Assembly: GCF_014108865.1 (NCBI RefSeq) | Contig: NZ_CP053928.1 | Span: 3,348,001-3,412,000 of the forward strand | DNA from: Nocardioides sp. WS12 | GTDB lineage: Bacteria > Actinomycetota > Actinomycetes > Propionibacteriales > Nocardioidaceae | Reading direction: 5' to 3' | Length of the DNA stretch: 64,000 nucleotides | In this document: one piece after another, positions 40,766-50,708 of the stretch | How positions within the stretch are numbered: position 1 is the first letter of the stretch | How the letters are laid out: the number at the start of each line of letters is the position of its first letter | The notes under the pieces: generated by a model | The model's input: only the letters and a program-made list of their open reading frames with translations | Told to the model about the DNA's origin: nothing | Database searches by the model: none | Translations under genes and position numbers: made by a program

Positions 40766-41737
40766 TCACGATGCGGTACGACGTGCGCGAGCCGCGGCCA
40801 CGGACGCGATCAGTCGCCGCACACGAACCTCCAGGTTGCCGGGGTCGGCGAGGTCGGCCCACGTGATGCGCAGGCACCGCCATCCGGTGAGTTCGGCAAT
40901 CAACTCCTCGCGTCGCTTCTCCCTCAGGACTGCGTCAGCAGGCGTCTCTCCTGGGCGCAAGTACTGCTCGTACTTCACGCGGCCATCAAACTCGATCCAG
41001 ATCCCGTGCTCTGGGAGCGCAAAGTCGAGCCGCGCGACAAGCACCGCGCCGTCGTACACCTCGAACTGCGGAACGGGCTTCGGCAGACTGCGCGCAAAGA
41101 AGAAGTACGACGTGCGCGACTCGCCAACGGACTCGATTCGTGGATCCGCCAACCGCAGCACGGTGTCGGTCGTCAATGAGTACGGCCAATGCTCCATCGA
41201 CATCTCATAGCGGGCCACGAGGTTCGCTGCATCAATGTCCCCTCGGTGCAAGAAGTGATTGGCAACGACCAGTCCCGCTTCTGCGGAGCCCAGGATTGTC
41301 GCCTCCAGGGTCGCCCGCAGAGCCGACATGACCAGCAAACCGTGCGTCTCGACGACATCGCCCGCGAGAAGCCGGCCGCAGTGTCGTTGGATCCCCGCCT
41401 CCCTGCGGCCCGAGAAACCATCTTCGCGAGTCAGGTGCACGACGCTCTGATCGAATCCCCACACCGGTCCGCAATGGAACGGCACGGCCGACGCGTGGCT
41501 GAGAATCACGCCCGTTCTTGCCTGCAGGTAGGCCGCTCGGCACGTGACCGCGTAGCGCTGCTCGGCCGTCATCGCTCGCCATGCCTCGCCGGTGACGTAG
41601 GCCCCGCGCCGCGGTCGGGCCAGTGCACCAGATCGAACAGCTCGCGCCAGGGAGCGATCGGAGTGGTCACCGCGCGCGATCAGATCACGGCGTAGGCCGA
41701 TGGGTGTGAGTCGCGGGTCTTCCGGTGGCAGGAACAT
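40766..41737 (-). CDS. AbiEi antitoxin-like / DUF559-like nuclease-fold protein
   Basis: A 323-residue protein. The N-terminal 60 residues form a winged-helix AbiEi-type domain (SLARAVRSGALARPRRGAYV). The C-terminal 100 residues resemble the DUF559/very-short-patch-repair endonuclease fold: LDFALPEHGIWIEFDGRVKY (Asp and Glu of a PD-(D/E)xK-like core), REKRREELIAELTGWRCLRI and a closing LIASVAAAR helix. Such proteins are common in actinobacterial accessory regions. No cognate AbiEii toxin gene is next to it. It is flanked by 81-bp inverted repeats and sits where ppiB lies in some relatives. Confidence 0.7.
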   Translation of the reverse strand: MFLPPEDPRLTPIGLRRDLIARGDHSDRSLARAVRSGALARPRRGAYVTGEAWRAMTAEQRYAVTCRAAYLQARTGVILSHASAVPFHCGPVWGFDQSVVHLTREDGFSGRREAGIQRHCGRLLAGDVVETHGLLVMSALRATLEATILGSAEAGLVVANHFLHRGDIDAANLVARYEMSMEHWPYSLTTDTVLRLADPRIESVGESRTSYFFFARSLPKPVPQFEVYDGAVLVARLDFALPEHGIWIEFDGRVKYEQYLRPGETPADAVLREKRREELIAELTGWRCLRITWADLADPGNLEVRVRRLIASVAAARARRTAS

Positions 41738-41779
41738 GCTTCACAGACTTCCCCCGTCCGCTGCCTGACAGGCACCCAG

Positions 41780-41798
41780 ATTCGAGCCTGTGGAAATC
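41780..41798. repeat. Degenerate short dispersed repeat
   Basis: ATTCGAGCCTGTGGAAATC matches 15 of 19 positions of the VSTGST-type repeat. It lies between rel and the AbiEi-like gene. Confidence 0.35.
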
Positions 41799-41816
41799 GC
41801 CGGCGCCGCCGCACTT

Positions 41817-41897
41817 CCTGACGTTTACCTGCGCATCTTGGCCGTTGCAACAGTCGGGAAGCGCAGGAATCCCCGCTGAAGCGGGTATTCCTGCAGC
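41817..41897. repeat. 81-bp inverted repeat, right copy; likely terminator of rel
   Basis: Inverted partner of 40664-40744. The hairpin GCAGGAATCCCCGCT/AGCGGGTATTCCTGC ends 9 bases after the rel stop codon, so it probably also ends rel transcription. Confidence 0.75.
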
Positions 41898-41905
41898 GGG
41901 CGGCC

Positions 41906-44245
41906 CTACTGGGTGACGCGGTAGGCGTCGAAGACGCCAGGAACGGTGCGCACGTTGTTCAGGACCGTGTCCAGGTGCTTGGCGTCGGCCATCTCGAAGG
42001 TGAACCGGGACTTGGCGACCCGGTCGCGGGAGGTGGTGAGGTTCGCGGACAGGATGTTCACGTGGGCGTCGGAGAGCGCCATGGTGATGTCGGACAGCAG
42101 GCGTGAGCGGTCGAGGGCTTCGACCTGGATGTTGACCAGGAACGTCGACTGGCCGGTCGGGGCCCATTCGACATCGACGACCTTCTCAGGCTGGCCGAGC
42201 AGGTCGGCGGCGTTCGTACAGTCCTTGCGGTGGACCGAGACTCCCCCGCCCTTGGTGACGAAGCCGAGAATCGAGTCGGGCGGCACCGGGGTGCAGCACT
42301 TGGCGAGCTTCACCCACACGTCGGGGGCCCCGGTGACCATGACGCCGGCGTCACCGCTGGCGGGTCGACGGGACCGGCTGCGACCGGTGATGGTGACGGC
42401 CTCGGCGAGGTCCTCCTGGGCGCCTTCGTCACCACCGTGCAGTTCGATCACCCGCCGGACGACCGCCTGGGCGCTGAGGTTGCTCTCCCCCACGGCGGCG
42501 TAGAGCGCCGTCACGTCGGCGAGACGGAAGGCGTCGGCAACCAGCGAGAGCGAGTCGTGCGTCAGCAGGCGCTTGAGGGGCAGGCCCTCCTTGCGCATCA
42601 ACTTGCCGATCTCGTCCTTGCCGCGCTCGATCGCCTCTTCGCGACGTTCCTTCGTGAACCACTGGCGGATCTTGGACTTCGCACGCGGCGAGCGGACGAA
42701 GTTCAGCCAGTCACGTGAGGGTCCGGCGCCTTCGGCCTTGGAGGTGAAGACCTCGATCACGTCGCCGTTCTCGAGGGTCGACTCCAAGGGCACCAGGCGC
42801 CCATTGACGCGCGCACCGATGGTGCGGTGGCCGACCTCGGTGTGGACGGCGTACGCGAAGTCGACGGGCGTCGCGCCCGACGGCAGCGCGATGACGTCGC
42901 CACGCGGGGTGAAGACGTAGGTCTCGGTCTGGTTGATCTCGAAGCGCAACGACTCCAGGAACTCGCCCGGGTCCTCGACCTCGCTCTGCCAGTCCAGGAG
43001 CTGGCGCACCCACGACATGTCGTCCATGTCGGCGCGCTTGTCGGTGTCCGTGCCGGTGCGGCCGTCTTCCTTGTACTTCCAGTGGGCCGCGACGCCGTAC
43101 TCGGCCCGCCGGTGCTGGGCGAAGGTCCGGATCTGCATCTCCACCGGCTTGCCCATCGGGCCGATCACCGAGGTGTGCAACGACTGGTACATGTTGAACT
43201 TCGGCATCGCGACGTAGTCCTTGAACCGCCCGAGCACGGGGTTCCAGCGCGAGTGCAGGACACCGAGGACGCCGTAGCAGTCGCGGTCCTCCTCGACGAG
43301 GATGCGGATGCCGACCAGGTCGTAGATGTCGGAGAAGTCGCGACCGCCGACGATCATCTTCTGGTAGATCGAGTAGTAGTGCTTCGGGCGTCCGGTCACG
43401 GTCGCCTTGATCTTCGCTTCCCGCAGGTCCTTCTCGACCTGGGTGATCACCTCGGCCAGGAACGAGTCGCGCGACGGCGCTCGCTCGGCAACCAGGCGCA
43501 CGATCTCGTCGTAGATCTTCGGATGGAGGGTGGAGAACGCGAGATCCTCCAACTCCCACTTGATGGTGTTCATGCCGAGCCGGTGGGCCAGCGGCGCATA
43601 GATGTCGAGCGTCTCGCGCGCCGTGCGCTCCTGGCTCTTCTGCGGCACGAAACGCAGCGTGCGCATGTTGTGCAGACGGTCGGCCAACTTGATGACGAGG
43701 ACCCGGATGTCGCGCGACATCGCGACGATCATCTTGCGGATGGTCTCGGCCTGGGCGCTGTCGCCGTAGACGACCTTGTCGAGCTTCGTGACCCCGTCGA
43801 CGAGCGCCGCCACCTCGTCGCCGAAGTCGCGTCGACACTCCTCCAGCGTGTACGGCGTGTCCTCGACCGTGTCGTGGAGCAGCGCCGCGACGAGCGTCGG
43901 CTCGGTCATGCCGATGCCGGCGAGGATCGTGGTCACAGCCAGCGGGTGGGTGATGTACGGGTCGCCGCTCTTGCGCTTCTGGTCGGCGTGGAGGCGCTCG
44001 GCGATAACGTACGCCCGCTCGAGCAGGGCGAGGTCGGCCTTCGGGTGATTGGTCCGTACGGCGCGGAACAACGGCTCCAGGACGGGATTGGAACCCTGGT
44101 TGCGGTTGCCCATCCGGGCCAGCCGGGCCCGCATGCTGCGCGCGGTGGCGGCGGGTTCCGCAACGGCCGGGGCGGGGTTCGCGGGTTCCGTGGGCGCAGC
44201 GTCGTCACGCGGTTCAACGCGTGCGGGCGTGCGTTCCTCGGTCAT
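41906..44245 (-). CDS. rel: Bifunctional (p)ppGpp synthetase/hydrolase
   Basis: Makes and degrades the stringent alarmone. 779 residues: HD hydrolase domain ([16 protein letters not shown]), synthetase domain ([13 protein letters not shown] with the RxKD-like substrate motif, [14 protein letters not shown]), TGS domain ([20 protein letters not shown]), zinc-finger-like [10 protein letters not shown] and a C-terminal ACT domain. Length is typical. ATG preceded by TACACT at 6 bases. Follows apt, as in mycobacteria. Confidence 0.97.
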   Translation of the reverse strand: MTEERTPARVEPRDDAAPTEPANPAPAVAEPAATARSMRARLARMGNRNQGSNPVLEPLFRAVRTNHPKADLALLERAYVIAERLHADQKRKSGDPYITHPLAVTTILAGIGMTEPTLVAALLHDTVEDTPYTLEECRRDFGDEVAALVDGVTKLDKVVYGDSAQAETIRKMIVAMSRDIRVLVIKLADRLHNMRTLRFVPQKSQERTARETLDIYAPLAHRLGMNTIKWELEDLAFSTLHPKIYDEIVRLVAERAPSRDSFLAEVITQVEKDLREAKIKATVTGRPKHYYSIYQKMIVGGRDFSDIYDLVGIRILVEEDRDCYGVLGVLHSRWNPVLGRFKDYVAMPKFNMYQSLHTSVIGPMGKPVEMQIRTFAQHRRAEYGVAAHWKYKEDGRTGTDTDKRADMDDMSWVRQLLDWQSEVEDPGEFLESLRFEINQTETYVFTPRGDVIALPSGATPVDFAYAVHTEVGHRTIGARVNGRLVPLESTLENGDVIEVFTSKAEGAGPSRDWLNFVRSPRAKSKIRQWFTKERREEAIERGKDEIGKLMRKEGLPLKRLLTHDSLSLVADAFRLADVTALYAAVGESNLSAQAVVRRVIELHGGDEGAQEDLAEAVTITGRSRSRRPASGDAGVMVTGAPDVWVKLAKCCTPVPPDSILGFVTKGGGVSVHRKDCTNAADLLGQPEKVVDVEWAPTGQSTFLVNIQVEALDRSRLLSDITMALSDAHVNILSANLTTSRDRVAKSRFTFEMADAKHLDTVLNNVRTVPGVFDAYRVTQ

Positions 44246-44251
44246 GCGTCC

Positions 44252-44257
44252 AGTGTA
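44252..44257 (-). promoter_or_regulatory. Putative leaderless promoter (-10) of rel
   Basis: TACACT on the minus strand, then 6 bases, then the rel ATG. There is no ribosome binding site between the apt stop and the ATG. Confidence 0.5.
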
Positions 44258-44263
44258 TGGGTC

Positions 44264-44818
44264 TCAGACGGCCAGCAGTGCCGTCACGGGGAGGCTCCCC
44301 ACCTGTGCCCGACCCGACAGGAATCCCAGCTCCATCAGCACGGCCAGACCGACCGACTCCGCCCCACACGCGGACACGAGCTCGCAGGTCGCGCGCGCGG
44401 TCCCACCGGTGGCGAGTACGTCGTCGATGAGCAGCACCCGGTCCCCCGGGGCCAGAGCATCCTGATGCAACTCGAGTACGGCGGCGCCGTACTCCAGTTC
44501 GTAGGAGACCTGGTGTGTCGCGGCCGGCAGCTTGCCCGCCTTGCGGACCGGCACGAAGCCGACGCCGAGGGCCAGGGCGACCGGGGCGGCGAGAATGAAA
44601 CCGCGCGCCTCCATGCCAATGACCTTGTCGACGTTCGGCAGTCCGTCAGGACCGCGGCCGGCACCGGCCAGGGCATCGACCACAGCGGCGAACCCGTGCG
44701 GGTCCGCCAGCAGCGGAGTGATGTCCTTGAACAGGATCCCCGGCTCGGGGAAGTCCGGGACATCACGCACCAGGCGCGTCAACGCGTCGGTTGCGCGCGC
44801 TCCCGCACTCTCCCCCAC
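44264..44818 (-). CDS. apt: Adenine phosphoribosyltransferase
   Basis: Salvages adenine to AMP with PRPP. 184 residues; PRPP loop VLLIDDVLATGGTA, substrate segment FPEPGILFKDITPLLADP and GMEARGFILAAPVALALG. The open frame continues far upstream through secF, but only the GTG at 44818, 8 bases after the secF stop, fits the family's start. The ribosome binding site is weak. Confidence 0.93.
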   Translation of the reverse strand: MGESAGARATDALTRLVRDVPDFPEPGILFKDITPLLADPHGFAAVVDALAGAGRGPDGLPNVDKVIGMEARGFILAAPVALALGVGFVPVRKAGKLPAATHQVSYELEYGAAVLELHQDALAPGDRVLLIDDVLATGGTARATCELVSACGAESVGLAVLMELGFLSGRAQVGSLPVTALLAV

Positions 44819-44826
44819 TGGCGTCG

Positions 44827-46101
44827 TTACTTCTTGCCGCGCTTCGAGCGCGACTTGCGAACCGGCTGCTTGCGACCGGAGGCTCCGCTCTCGCTGACCG
44901 GACGCGTGGCGGTCGGAACGATCCGGCCCTTGCCCACAGCACCCTGGGTCTGCGGTCGCGACGCCTTCGGCGTCTCGGCGCTGCCCGGTTCGTCGTGGAC
45001 CTCGCGGAGTTCGTCCGGCTCCTCGACACCTTCGGCGTTGCTCACGGCCCGGCCGCCGACGACAGCTGTCTCGTCCTTGAACACGGGCACCGCGGCGTAC
45101 TTGTCGGCCAGGGCACGCTGCTTGGCCTTCGCGCGACGCGCCTGGAGCTGCACCTCGGTCTCCTGCATCTTCAGGTGCACCAGCACGCGAGGCGCGAGCA
45201 TCACCGAGGAGTAGACACCGATCGCCATACCGACGAACTGGGCGAGAGCCAGGTCCTGGAGCGAGCTCGCACCCAACTGGACGGCGCTGACGTACAGGAT
45301 CGCGCCGATCGGGATGAGCGCCACGATCGAGGTGTTGATCGACCGGACCAGCGTCTGGTTGACCGCGAGGTTCGCCGCGTCGGAGTACGACTGCGTCTTC
45401 TTGCGGAGTTGGTGGGTGTTCTCCTTGATCTTGTCGAACACCACGACCGTGTCGTAGAGCGAGAAGCCGAGGATGGCGAGCACACCAGTGACCGCTGCCG
45501 GAGTGACCTGGAAGCCGGACAGCGCATAGACACCGACCGTCAGCACGACGTCGTGGACCAGCGCGACGAACGCCGCGACGGACATCCGCCACTCGCGGAA
45601 GTACGCCCAGATGAACAGGACCACGAGGATCAGGAAGATCACGACGCCGATGGCAGCGCGCTCGGCGACTTCCTGGCCCCAGCTGGGACCGATGTCCTGG
45701 ATGGACAGGTCGCCCTCGGTGACGTCGGGGTACTTGTCGTGGATGAGTTCCGACATCTCGGTGCGCTGCTGCTCGCTGAGGTTCTCCACCTGAACGGTCA
45801 GCGCCGAGTTGCCCTCGGTGGTGACCGTCGGGTTCTCGGCGTTCTCGATACCGGAACCTGCGACCGCCTCCTGCAGCGCGTCGGCAGCGTCCTGCGTCGC
45901 GTTGCCGGATCCGACCGGGACCGAGAGCGTCGTACCGCCGGTGAACTCGACACCCATGTTGAGGGGCTTGAGGAACAGCACGGCCACGGCGACGCCCACC
46001 AGGACGATCGAGACGGCGTACCAGAGCCAGGGCTTGCCGACGAAGTTGAAGGACTTGCGACCCTGGTAGAGGTCGTTGCCCAGTCGGGACATCTTGCCCA
46101 T
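44827..46101 (-). CDS. secF: Protein translocase subunit SecF
   Basis: Works with SecD and YajC to use the proton gradient in late Sec export. 424 residues: first membrane helix WYAVSIVLVGVAVAVLFLKP, a periplasmic domain, then five helices including VVIFLILVVLFIWAYF and the GFSLYDTVVVFDKI motif. A long basic C-terminal tail (GRKQPVRKSRSKRGKK) is cytoplasmic. The ATG overlaps the secD stop by one base. Confidence 0.96.
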   Translation of the reverse strand: MGKMSRLGNDLYQGRKSFNFVGKPWLWYAVSIVLVGVAVAVLFLKPLNMGVEFTGGTTLSVPVGSGNATQDAADALQEAVAGSGIENAENPTVTTEGNSALTVQVENLSEQQRTEMSELIHDKYPDVTEGDLSIQDIGPSWGQEVAERAAIGVVIFLILVVLFIWAYFREWRMSVAAFVALVHDVVLTVGVYALSGFQVTPAAVTGVLAILGFSLYDTVVVFDKIKENTHQLRKKTQSYSDAANLAVNQTLVRSINTSIVALIPIGAILYVSAVQLGASSLQDLALAQFVGMAIGVYSSVMLAPRVLVHLKMQETEVQLQARRAKAKQRALADKYAAVPVFKDETAVVGGRAVSNAEGVEEPDELREVHDEPGSAETPKASRPQTQGAVGKGRIVPTATRPVSESGASGRKQPVRKSRSKRGKK

Positions 46102-47870
46102 CAGGCCTTACCCCCCACGGTCGCAACCTTGCGGTCGGGCGTGACATCCATACCGAGCGTCTCCTTGCTGAGACCCGACAGCTTGTGTCCGGAGTTGAAG
46201 GCCTTGAACTGGGCGAGCCAGGACACCAGCGGCTTGGTGAACCAGAAGAGCACCGCGAGGTCGATCAACGTGGTCAGTCCGAGCGCGAAACCGAAGCCCT
46301 TCACCGCGCCGCTGGCGAAGACGTAGAGCACAAAGGCGGACAGCAACTGCACCGTGTTGGCCGCGACCCGGGTGACGCGGGCTCGCGCCCATCCGGTCTC
46401 GACAGCAACCCGCATCGACTTGCCCTCACGCATCTCGTCACGGATACGTTCGAAGAAGATGACGAACGAGTCCGCGGTGATGCCGACGGCGATGATCAGA
46501 CCGGCGATACCGGGAAGGGTCAGCGTGAAGCCGGCCGTCTCACTGAGCAGCAGCACCATGGCGTAGGTGACGCCGGCTGCGACGAAGAGCGAGCTCACGA
46601 CCACCAGGCCGAGGCCGCGGTAGTAGAAGAGGCAGTACAGCATCACCAGCACGAGGCCGATGGCACCGGCCAGCATGCCGGCGTTGAGCTGGTTGCCCGC
46701 GAGGGAGGGCCCGATCTCCTCGACCGAGGTCTGCTCGTCGTCGAAGAGGATCGGCAGCGCGCCGAACTTGAGGCTGTTGGCCAGGTCGAGCGCGCTCTGC
46801 TCGGTGAAATTGCCCTCGATCTGCGAGCGGCCATCGGTGATGACGCTGTTCATGACCGGGTCGGTCAGGACCAGGCTGTCGAGGACGACGGCGAACTGCT
46901 CGTCGGTACCGGCGAAGGCACGCGACACCGCTTCGAAGTCGGTCGAGGCGCCGGCGGAGCCCTTGGGCAAGGCCTTCTTCTTGTCGTTGCCCATCTCGAT
47001 GGCCACGACCCAGCCGACACCGTTCTGGGGCGTCGTCGCACTGGCGTCGTCGAGTTCGGTGCCTTCGACGACCGAGCGGCCGAGGAGGTACTTGATCGAC
47101 TGGCCGTCCTCCGGCTGCGAGCAGGCAACGATCGGCTCGTCCCAGACATCCGGCAGGTCCGCGGGCTTGCCGTCGAGGGTGAGCAGCACACCCTTGGTGT
47201 CGCAGGTGTAGTTGTTGTACGCCGCAGTGGCTTCCGCGTCAGGAGCGCGGGACCACGCGATGTCGTCCTTGACGGTCCACTTCTCACCATCGCCACCCGG
47301 GTCGGTCGCGGTGGGAGCGGTCGGCGTCGCGCTCGGGTCGGCGGACGGGTCCGCACTCGGGTCGGCCGAGGGATCGGCCGTGCCGGTCGCGGTGTCCGTC
47401 GCCGTCGGCGTCGGCGTCGGCTCCTCGTCGGCTCCCAGGGACAGCGGGGCACGGCCCAAGCCACCAGGGAGACCGCTGGCCTGCGCACACGGGCCGCTCT
47501 GGTTGCGCTCGGAGCACGCAACGAGGCGGAACCGGAGCTGCGCCTGCCGCTTGACGGTCTCCTCGAGCTGCGCGCGGTTGGTCGTCTTGCCGGGGACCTC
47601 GACGACGATGTTCTTGCCGCCCTGCGTGGTCACGGCCGCCTCGGCAACACCGGAGCCGTTGACACGCTGGTCGATGATCCGGCGGGCCTCTTCGAGGTTC
47701 TCGCTGCTCGGCGCCTTCTCGGCGGTCAGCGTGATCCGGGTACCGCCCTGGAGGTCGAGACCCAGGGTGGGCTTCCAGCTCCCGGCGAGCGCCACCAGTC
47801 CGTAACAGACGGCGAGGCCGAGGAAGAAGATGATGAGGGTGCGTCCGGGGCGGGGGCGACGGGCTGCCAT
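46101..47870 (-). CDS. secD: Protein translocase subunit SecD
   Basis: 589 residues. First membrane helix LIIFFLGLAVCYGLVALAG, conserved TLGLDLQGGTRITL, a large periplasmic domain, then five helices with GVTADSFVIFFERIRDEMREG-like sequence (GITADSFVIFFERI). The periplasmic part holds a low-complexity insert of repeated SADP units and Thr/Pro/Ala (about residues 150-200), not part of the conserved fold. Two bases after yajC. Confidence 0.96.
   Translation of the reverse strand: MAARRPRPGRTLIIFFLGLAVCYGLVALAGSWKPTLGLDLQGGTRITLTAEKAPSSENLEEARRIIDQRVNGSGVAEAAVTTQGGKNIVVEVPGKTTNRAQLEETVKRQAQLRFRLVACSERNQSGPCAQASGLPGGLGRAPLSLGADEEPTPTPTATDTATGTADPSADPSADPSADPSATPTAPTATDPGGDGEKWTVKDDIAWSRAPDAEATAAYNNYTCDTKGVLLTLDGKPADLPDVWDEPIVACSQPEDGQSIKYLLGRSVVEGTELDDASATTPQNGVGWVVAIEMGNDKKKALPKGSAGASTDFEAVSRAFAGTDEQFAVVLDSLVLTDPVMNSVITDGRSQIEGNFTEQSALDLANSLKFGALPILFDDEQTSVEEIGPSLAGNQLNAGMLAGAIGLVLVMLYCLFYYRGLGLVVVSSLFVAAGVTYAMVLLLSETAGFTLTLPGIAGLIIAVGITADSFVIFFERIRDEMREGKSMRVAVETGWARARVTRVAANTVQLLSAFVLYVFASGAVKGFGFALGLTTLIDLAVLFWFTKPLVSWLAQFKAFNSGHKLSGLSKETLGMDVTPDRKVATVGGKA
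47331..47379. repeat. 12-bp tandem repeat inside secD
   Basis: About four 12-bp units encode A-D-P-S repeats in the SecD periplasmic insert. Confidence 0.6.
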
Positions 47871-47871
47871 G

Positions 47872-48249
47872 TCAGCGGTCCTCGTTGTCGGTGGGTACGG
47901 CGTCGTCGGCTTCGGCGGTCGACGGGTCGACCTCGTTGGCCTCGTCGGGGTCGGTCGCCTGCTCGGCGTCGTCCGCGGCGTCGTGAGCGGTGTCGACCCT
48001 CAGCGAGGCAACCGCGCCACGCACGATGTGGATGACCACGCCGGGCGCGATCTCCACCTCGAGGTGATCATCGGCAGCACCGACGATGGTCGCGAAGACA
48101 CCGGACGTCAGGATCACGTCGTCACCGACGGACAGGGCTGCGTGCAGCGCACTGACCTCTCGCTGGCGTCGCGCCGCTGGACGGATGATCAGCAGCCAGA
48201 AGACCACCGCAATCGCGGCAATCCACAGCCAGGGGTAGAGCTCCTTCAC
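47872..48249 (-). CDS. yajC: Preprotein translocase subunit YajC
   Basis: A small Sec accessory membrane protein. 125 residues from the GTG at 48249: one helix LYPWLWIAAIAVVFWLLIIR, then RPAARRQREVSALHAALSVGDDVILTSG, the family signature. The tail of about 40 residues is very acidic (Asp/Glu/Ala). The start is chosen by GGAGAGG ten bases upstream; an in-frame extension of 26 codons lacks homology. Confidence 0.92.
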   Translation of the reverse strand: MKELYPWLWIAAIAVVFWLLIIRPAARRQREVSALHAALSVGDDVILTSGVFATIVGAADDHLEVEIAPGVVIHIVRGAVASLRVDTAHDAADDAEQATDPDEANEVDPSTAEADDAVPTDNEDR

Positions 48250-48316
48250 CGACAAACCTCTCCAGCACGCGCGGTTAAGCCACCGCTCAGGACGAGTGGA
48301 GGCGGGCCGACGGGCA

Positions 48317-48322
48317 AGTGTA
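48317..48322 (-). promoter_or_regulatory. Putative -10 box of yajC-secD-secF
   Basis: TACACT on the minus strand. The leader would be about 60 bases. A GCGGT/ACCGC hairpin lies in it. This separates yajC-secDF from ruvCAB transcription. Confidence 0.4.
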
Positions 48323-48390
48323 GCCACGGACCCTCGGGCATCGAGGATCGGTGGCGCACCCGGGTGTTGCGGCGCCGTCGCGCTGCAACA

Positions 48391-49470
48391 TCACTCCTCG
48401 AAGAGCGTCGGCGCCGTACTGTCCGGCACAGCCACCGGCGGGCTGAGTCCGAGGTGGATCCACGCTGCGGGAGTCGCGATCCGGCCGCGTGGCGTGCGGG
48501 CCAGGAAGCCGTTGCGCACCAGGAAGGGTTCGGCCACCTCTTCCACCGTTTCCCGCTCCTCGCCAACAGCGACCGCAAGCGTCGAGACGCCGACCGGTCC
48601 CCCACCGAAGCGTCGACACAACACGTCGAGAACGCCCCGGTCGAGCCGGTCGAGTCCCAACGAGTCCACCTCGTAGAGGTCGAGTGCGGCCTGCGCGACC
48701 TCGTGCGTGACCACGCCGTCCGCCCGGACCTGGGCGAAGTCCCGCACCCGGCGCAGCAAGCGGTTGGCGATCCGGGGCGTGCCACGGGAGCGGCCGGCGA
48801 TCTCGGCGGATCCTTCGGGTGTCAGGTCGACGCCCAGCAGACCCGCCGAGCGGTGGACGATGAGATCGAGGTCGTGGGCTTCGTAGAACTCCAGGTGCGC
48901 GGTGAAGCCGAAGCGGTCTCGCAACGGGCCGGGCAGCAGGCCTGCTCGGGTGGTGGCGCCGACCAGCGTGAAAGGCGGGATCTCGAGCGGGATCGCAGTC
49001 GCCCCGGGCCCCTTGCCGATGATCACGTCGACACGGAAGTCCTCCATGGCGAGGTAGAGCATCTCCTCGGCCGGTCGTGACATCCGGTGGATCTCGTCGA
49101 CGAACAGGACGTCACCCTCGTTGAGCCCGGACAGGATCGACGCCAGGTCGCCCGCGTGAGTGATCGCCGGACCGCTGGTGATCCGGAGCGGGGTGCTCAT
49201 CTCGTGCGCAATGATCATGGCGAGCGTGGTCTTGCCGAGTCCCGGCGGACCGGACAGCAGCACGTGGTCGGGGGCTCTCCCCCGCTGTCGAGCAGCCTCG
49301 AGCACCAGGCCGAGCTGGTCGCGGACCCGCACCTGCCCGACGACCTCGTCCAGGCTCCGCGGACGCAGCGCCGCCTCGACCGCGCGTTCGTCGCCCTCGG
49401 CCTCGGCCGCGGTCAGCGAACGGAGATGGACCTCCTCGGCAGCCTCGAGCTCGTCCTCGTGGAACGGCAT
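48391..49470 (-). CDS. ruvB: Holliday junction branch migration ATPase RuvB
   Basis: AAA+ motor of the RuvAB complex. 359 residues from ATG 49470: Walker [15 protein letters not shown], Walker [19 protein letters not shown], sensor [18 protein letters not shown], and the C-terminal winged helix. The long upstream frame is a shadow over ruvA. 4-base gap to ruvA. Confidence 0.97.
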   Translation of the reverse strand: MPFHEDELEAAEEVHLRSLTAAEAEGDERAVEAALRPRSLDEVVGQVRVRDQLGLVLEAARQRGRAPDHVLLSGPPGLGKTTLAMIIAHEMSTPLRITSGPAITHAGDLASILSGLNEGDVLFVDEIHRMSRPAEEMLYLAMEDFRVDVIIGKGPGATAIPLEIPPFTLVGATTRAGLLPGPLRDRFGFTAHLEFYEAHDLDLIVHRSAGLLGVDLTPEGSAEIAGRSRGTPRIANRLLRRVRDFAQVRADGVVTHEVAQAALDLYEVDSLGLDRLDRGVLDVLCRRFGGGPVGVSTLAVAVGEERETVEEVAEPFLVRNGFLARTPRGRIATPAAWIHLGLSPPVAVPDSTAPTLFEE

Positions 49471-49474
49471 GCCG

Positions 49475-50077
49475 TCAGGCCTTCGACAGCGCGCGGAGAG
49501 CGGCACGGAGCAGGGCGCCGACATCCGGGCCGAGGTCTCCCCCGGCCTGGTCGGCGACGGCGTCGACCGCCTTCTCTGCGTCACGGGTGTTGTAGCCCAG
49601 GCCGATCAGACCCTGGTGGACCTGGTCGCGCCACGGGGCCGAGCCGGTCGTCGTGCCCGCGCCGGCGGGGCCGGTCGGTGCACCGATCCGGTCCTTCAGT
49701 TCGAGAATGATGCGCTGGGCGCCCTTCTGGCCGATGCCGGGCACCTTGGTCAGCGTCTTGACGTCCTCGGTCGCGATGGCGGTGCGGACGCCGTCGGGCG
49801 ACAGGACCGCGATGATCGACTGCGCGACCTTCGGCCCGACACCGGAGGCCGTCTGGACGAGCTCGAAGATCGTCTTCTCGTCCTCATCGGCGAAGCCGTA
49901 GAGGGTCAGGGAGTCCTCGCGGACGATCATGCTCGTCGGCAGCGTCGCCTGGCGACCGGTGCGCAGCTGGGCGAGGGTGCCCGGGGTGCACATCAACTCG
50001 AGGCCGACACCCCCGACCTCGACCACAGCACTGTTCAGCGTCAGGGCGGCAACTTCGCCGCGCACAAAGGCGATCAT
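49475..50077 (-). CDS. ruvA: Holliday junction DNA-binding protein RuvA
   Basis: Tetrameric junction-binding partner of RuvB. 200 residues: OB domain [20 protein letters not shown], two helix-hairpin-helix motifs ([39 protein letters not shown]), and the flexible C-terminal RuvB-binding domain. The ATG overlaps the ruvC stop. Confidence 0.97.
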   Translation of the reverse strand: MIAFVRGEVAALTLNSAVVEVGGVGLELMCTPGTLAQLRTGRQATLPTSMIVREDSLTLYGFADEDEKTIFELVQTASGVGPKVAQSIIAVLSPDGVRTAIATEDVKTLTKVPGIGQKGAQRIILELKDRIGAPTGPAGAGTTTGSAPWRDQVHQGLIGLGYNTRDAEKAVDAVADQAGGDLGPDVGALLRAALRALSKA

Positions 50078-50622
50078 CGAACTCCTCCTGCGGCGGGGCG
50101 GCTCTGTCGAGCACCGGCAGCGGCGACGGCCGCGTCGAGCCGGGCCTGACTACCGCCGCGCCAGATGTGGGTGATGGCCAGCGCGAGGGCGTCGGCAGCA
50201 TCGGCGGGCTTGGGCATCGCGTCGAGGCGAAGGATCCGGGTGACCATCGCGCCCACCTGTGCCTTGTCGGCACGACCGTTGCCGGACACCGCAGCCTTGA
50301 CCTCGCTGGGCGTGTGGAGCGCGACCGGGAGACCGCGCCGGGCAGCACAGACCATCGCGATCCCGGCCGCCTGCGCCGTACCCATGATCGTGCTGACATC
50401 GGAACGGGCGAAGATCCGTTCGATCGCAACGGCGTCGGGCAGGTGCTCGTCGAGCCAGGCATCCACACCCCGCTCGATCGTGACCAGTCGTTCGGGAACG
50501 GCCAGCTGGGACGACGTACGGACCACACCCACGTCGACCAGCGACAGCGGACGGCCCACGGAGCCCTCGACCACGCCCATACCGCAGCGGGTCAGCCCCG
50601 GGTCGATCCCGAGCACGCGCAC
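50074..50622 (-). CDS. ruvC: Crossover junction endodeoxyribonuclease RuvC
   Basis: Resolves Holliday junctions. 182 residues: first catalytic Asp in [15 protein letters not shown], then [20 protein letters not shown] and the late [20 protein letters not shown] and [13 protein letters not shown] with acidic residues. GTG start with AGAGGTG 7 bases upstream. First gene of ruvC-ruvA-ruvB, under a LexA-type box. Confidence 0.97.
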   Translation of the reverse strand: MRVLGIDPGLTRCGMGVVEGSVGRPLSLVDVGVVRTSSQLAVPERLVTIERGVDAWLDEHLPDAVAIERIFARSDVSTIMGTAQAAGIAMVCAARRGLPVALHTPSEVKAAVSGNGRADKAQVGAMVTRILRLDAMPKPADAADALALAITHIWRGGSQARLDAAVAAAGARQSRPAAGGVR

Positions 50623-50637
50623 GTCGTCACCTCTCGT

Positions 50638-50653
50638 CCGAACAAGTGTTCGG
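50638..50653. promoter_or_regulatory. LexA (SOS) box before ruvCAB
   Basis: CCGAACAAGTGTTCGG contains CGAAC-N4-GTTCG, matching the actinobacterial/Bacillus-type SOS box. It is 16 bases upstream of the ruvC GTG and next to a possible -10 (TAACGT, 50659-50664), so LexA would block transcription of ruvCAB. Confidence 0.8.
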
Positions 50654-50673
50654 ACGCAACGTTAACGCGCTCG

Positions 50674-50689
50674 CACGACAGTTGTCGTG
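50674..50689 (-). terminator. Small hairpin after yebC
   Basis: CACGAC-AGTT-GTCGTG, a 6-bp stem about 20 bases after the yebC stop; a weak candidate terminator. Confidence 0.4.
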
Positions 50690-50708
50690 GTGACACGCCC
50701 GGTTTCGA

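Noticed and set aside
40664..41897. The inverted-repeat-flanked gene as an insertion sequence
   Set aside because: The enclosed protein is not a transposase and no target-site duplication was found by eye.
44819..46147. N-terminal extension of apt making a 627-residue protein
   Set aside because: The extension runs through secF in another frame and shows no domain; apt starts at 44818.
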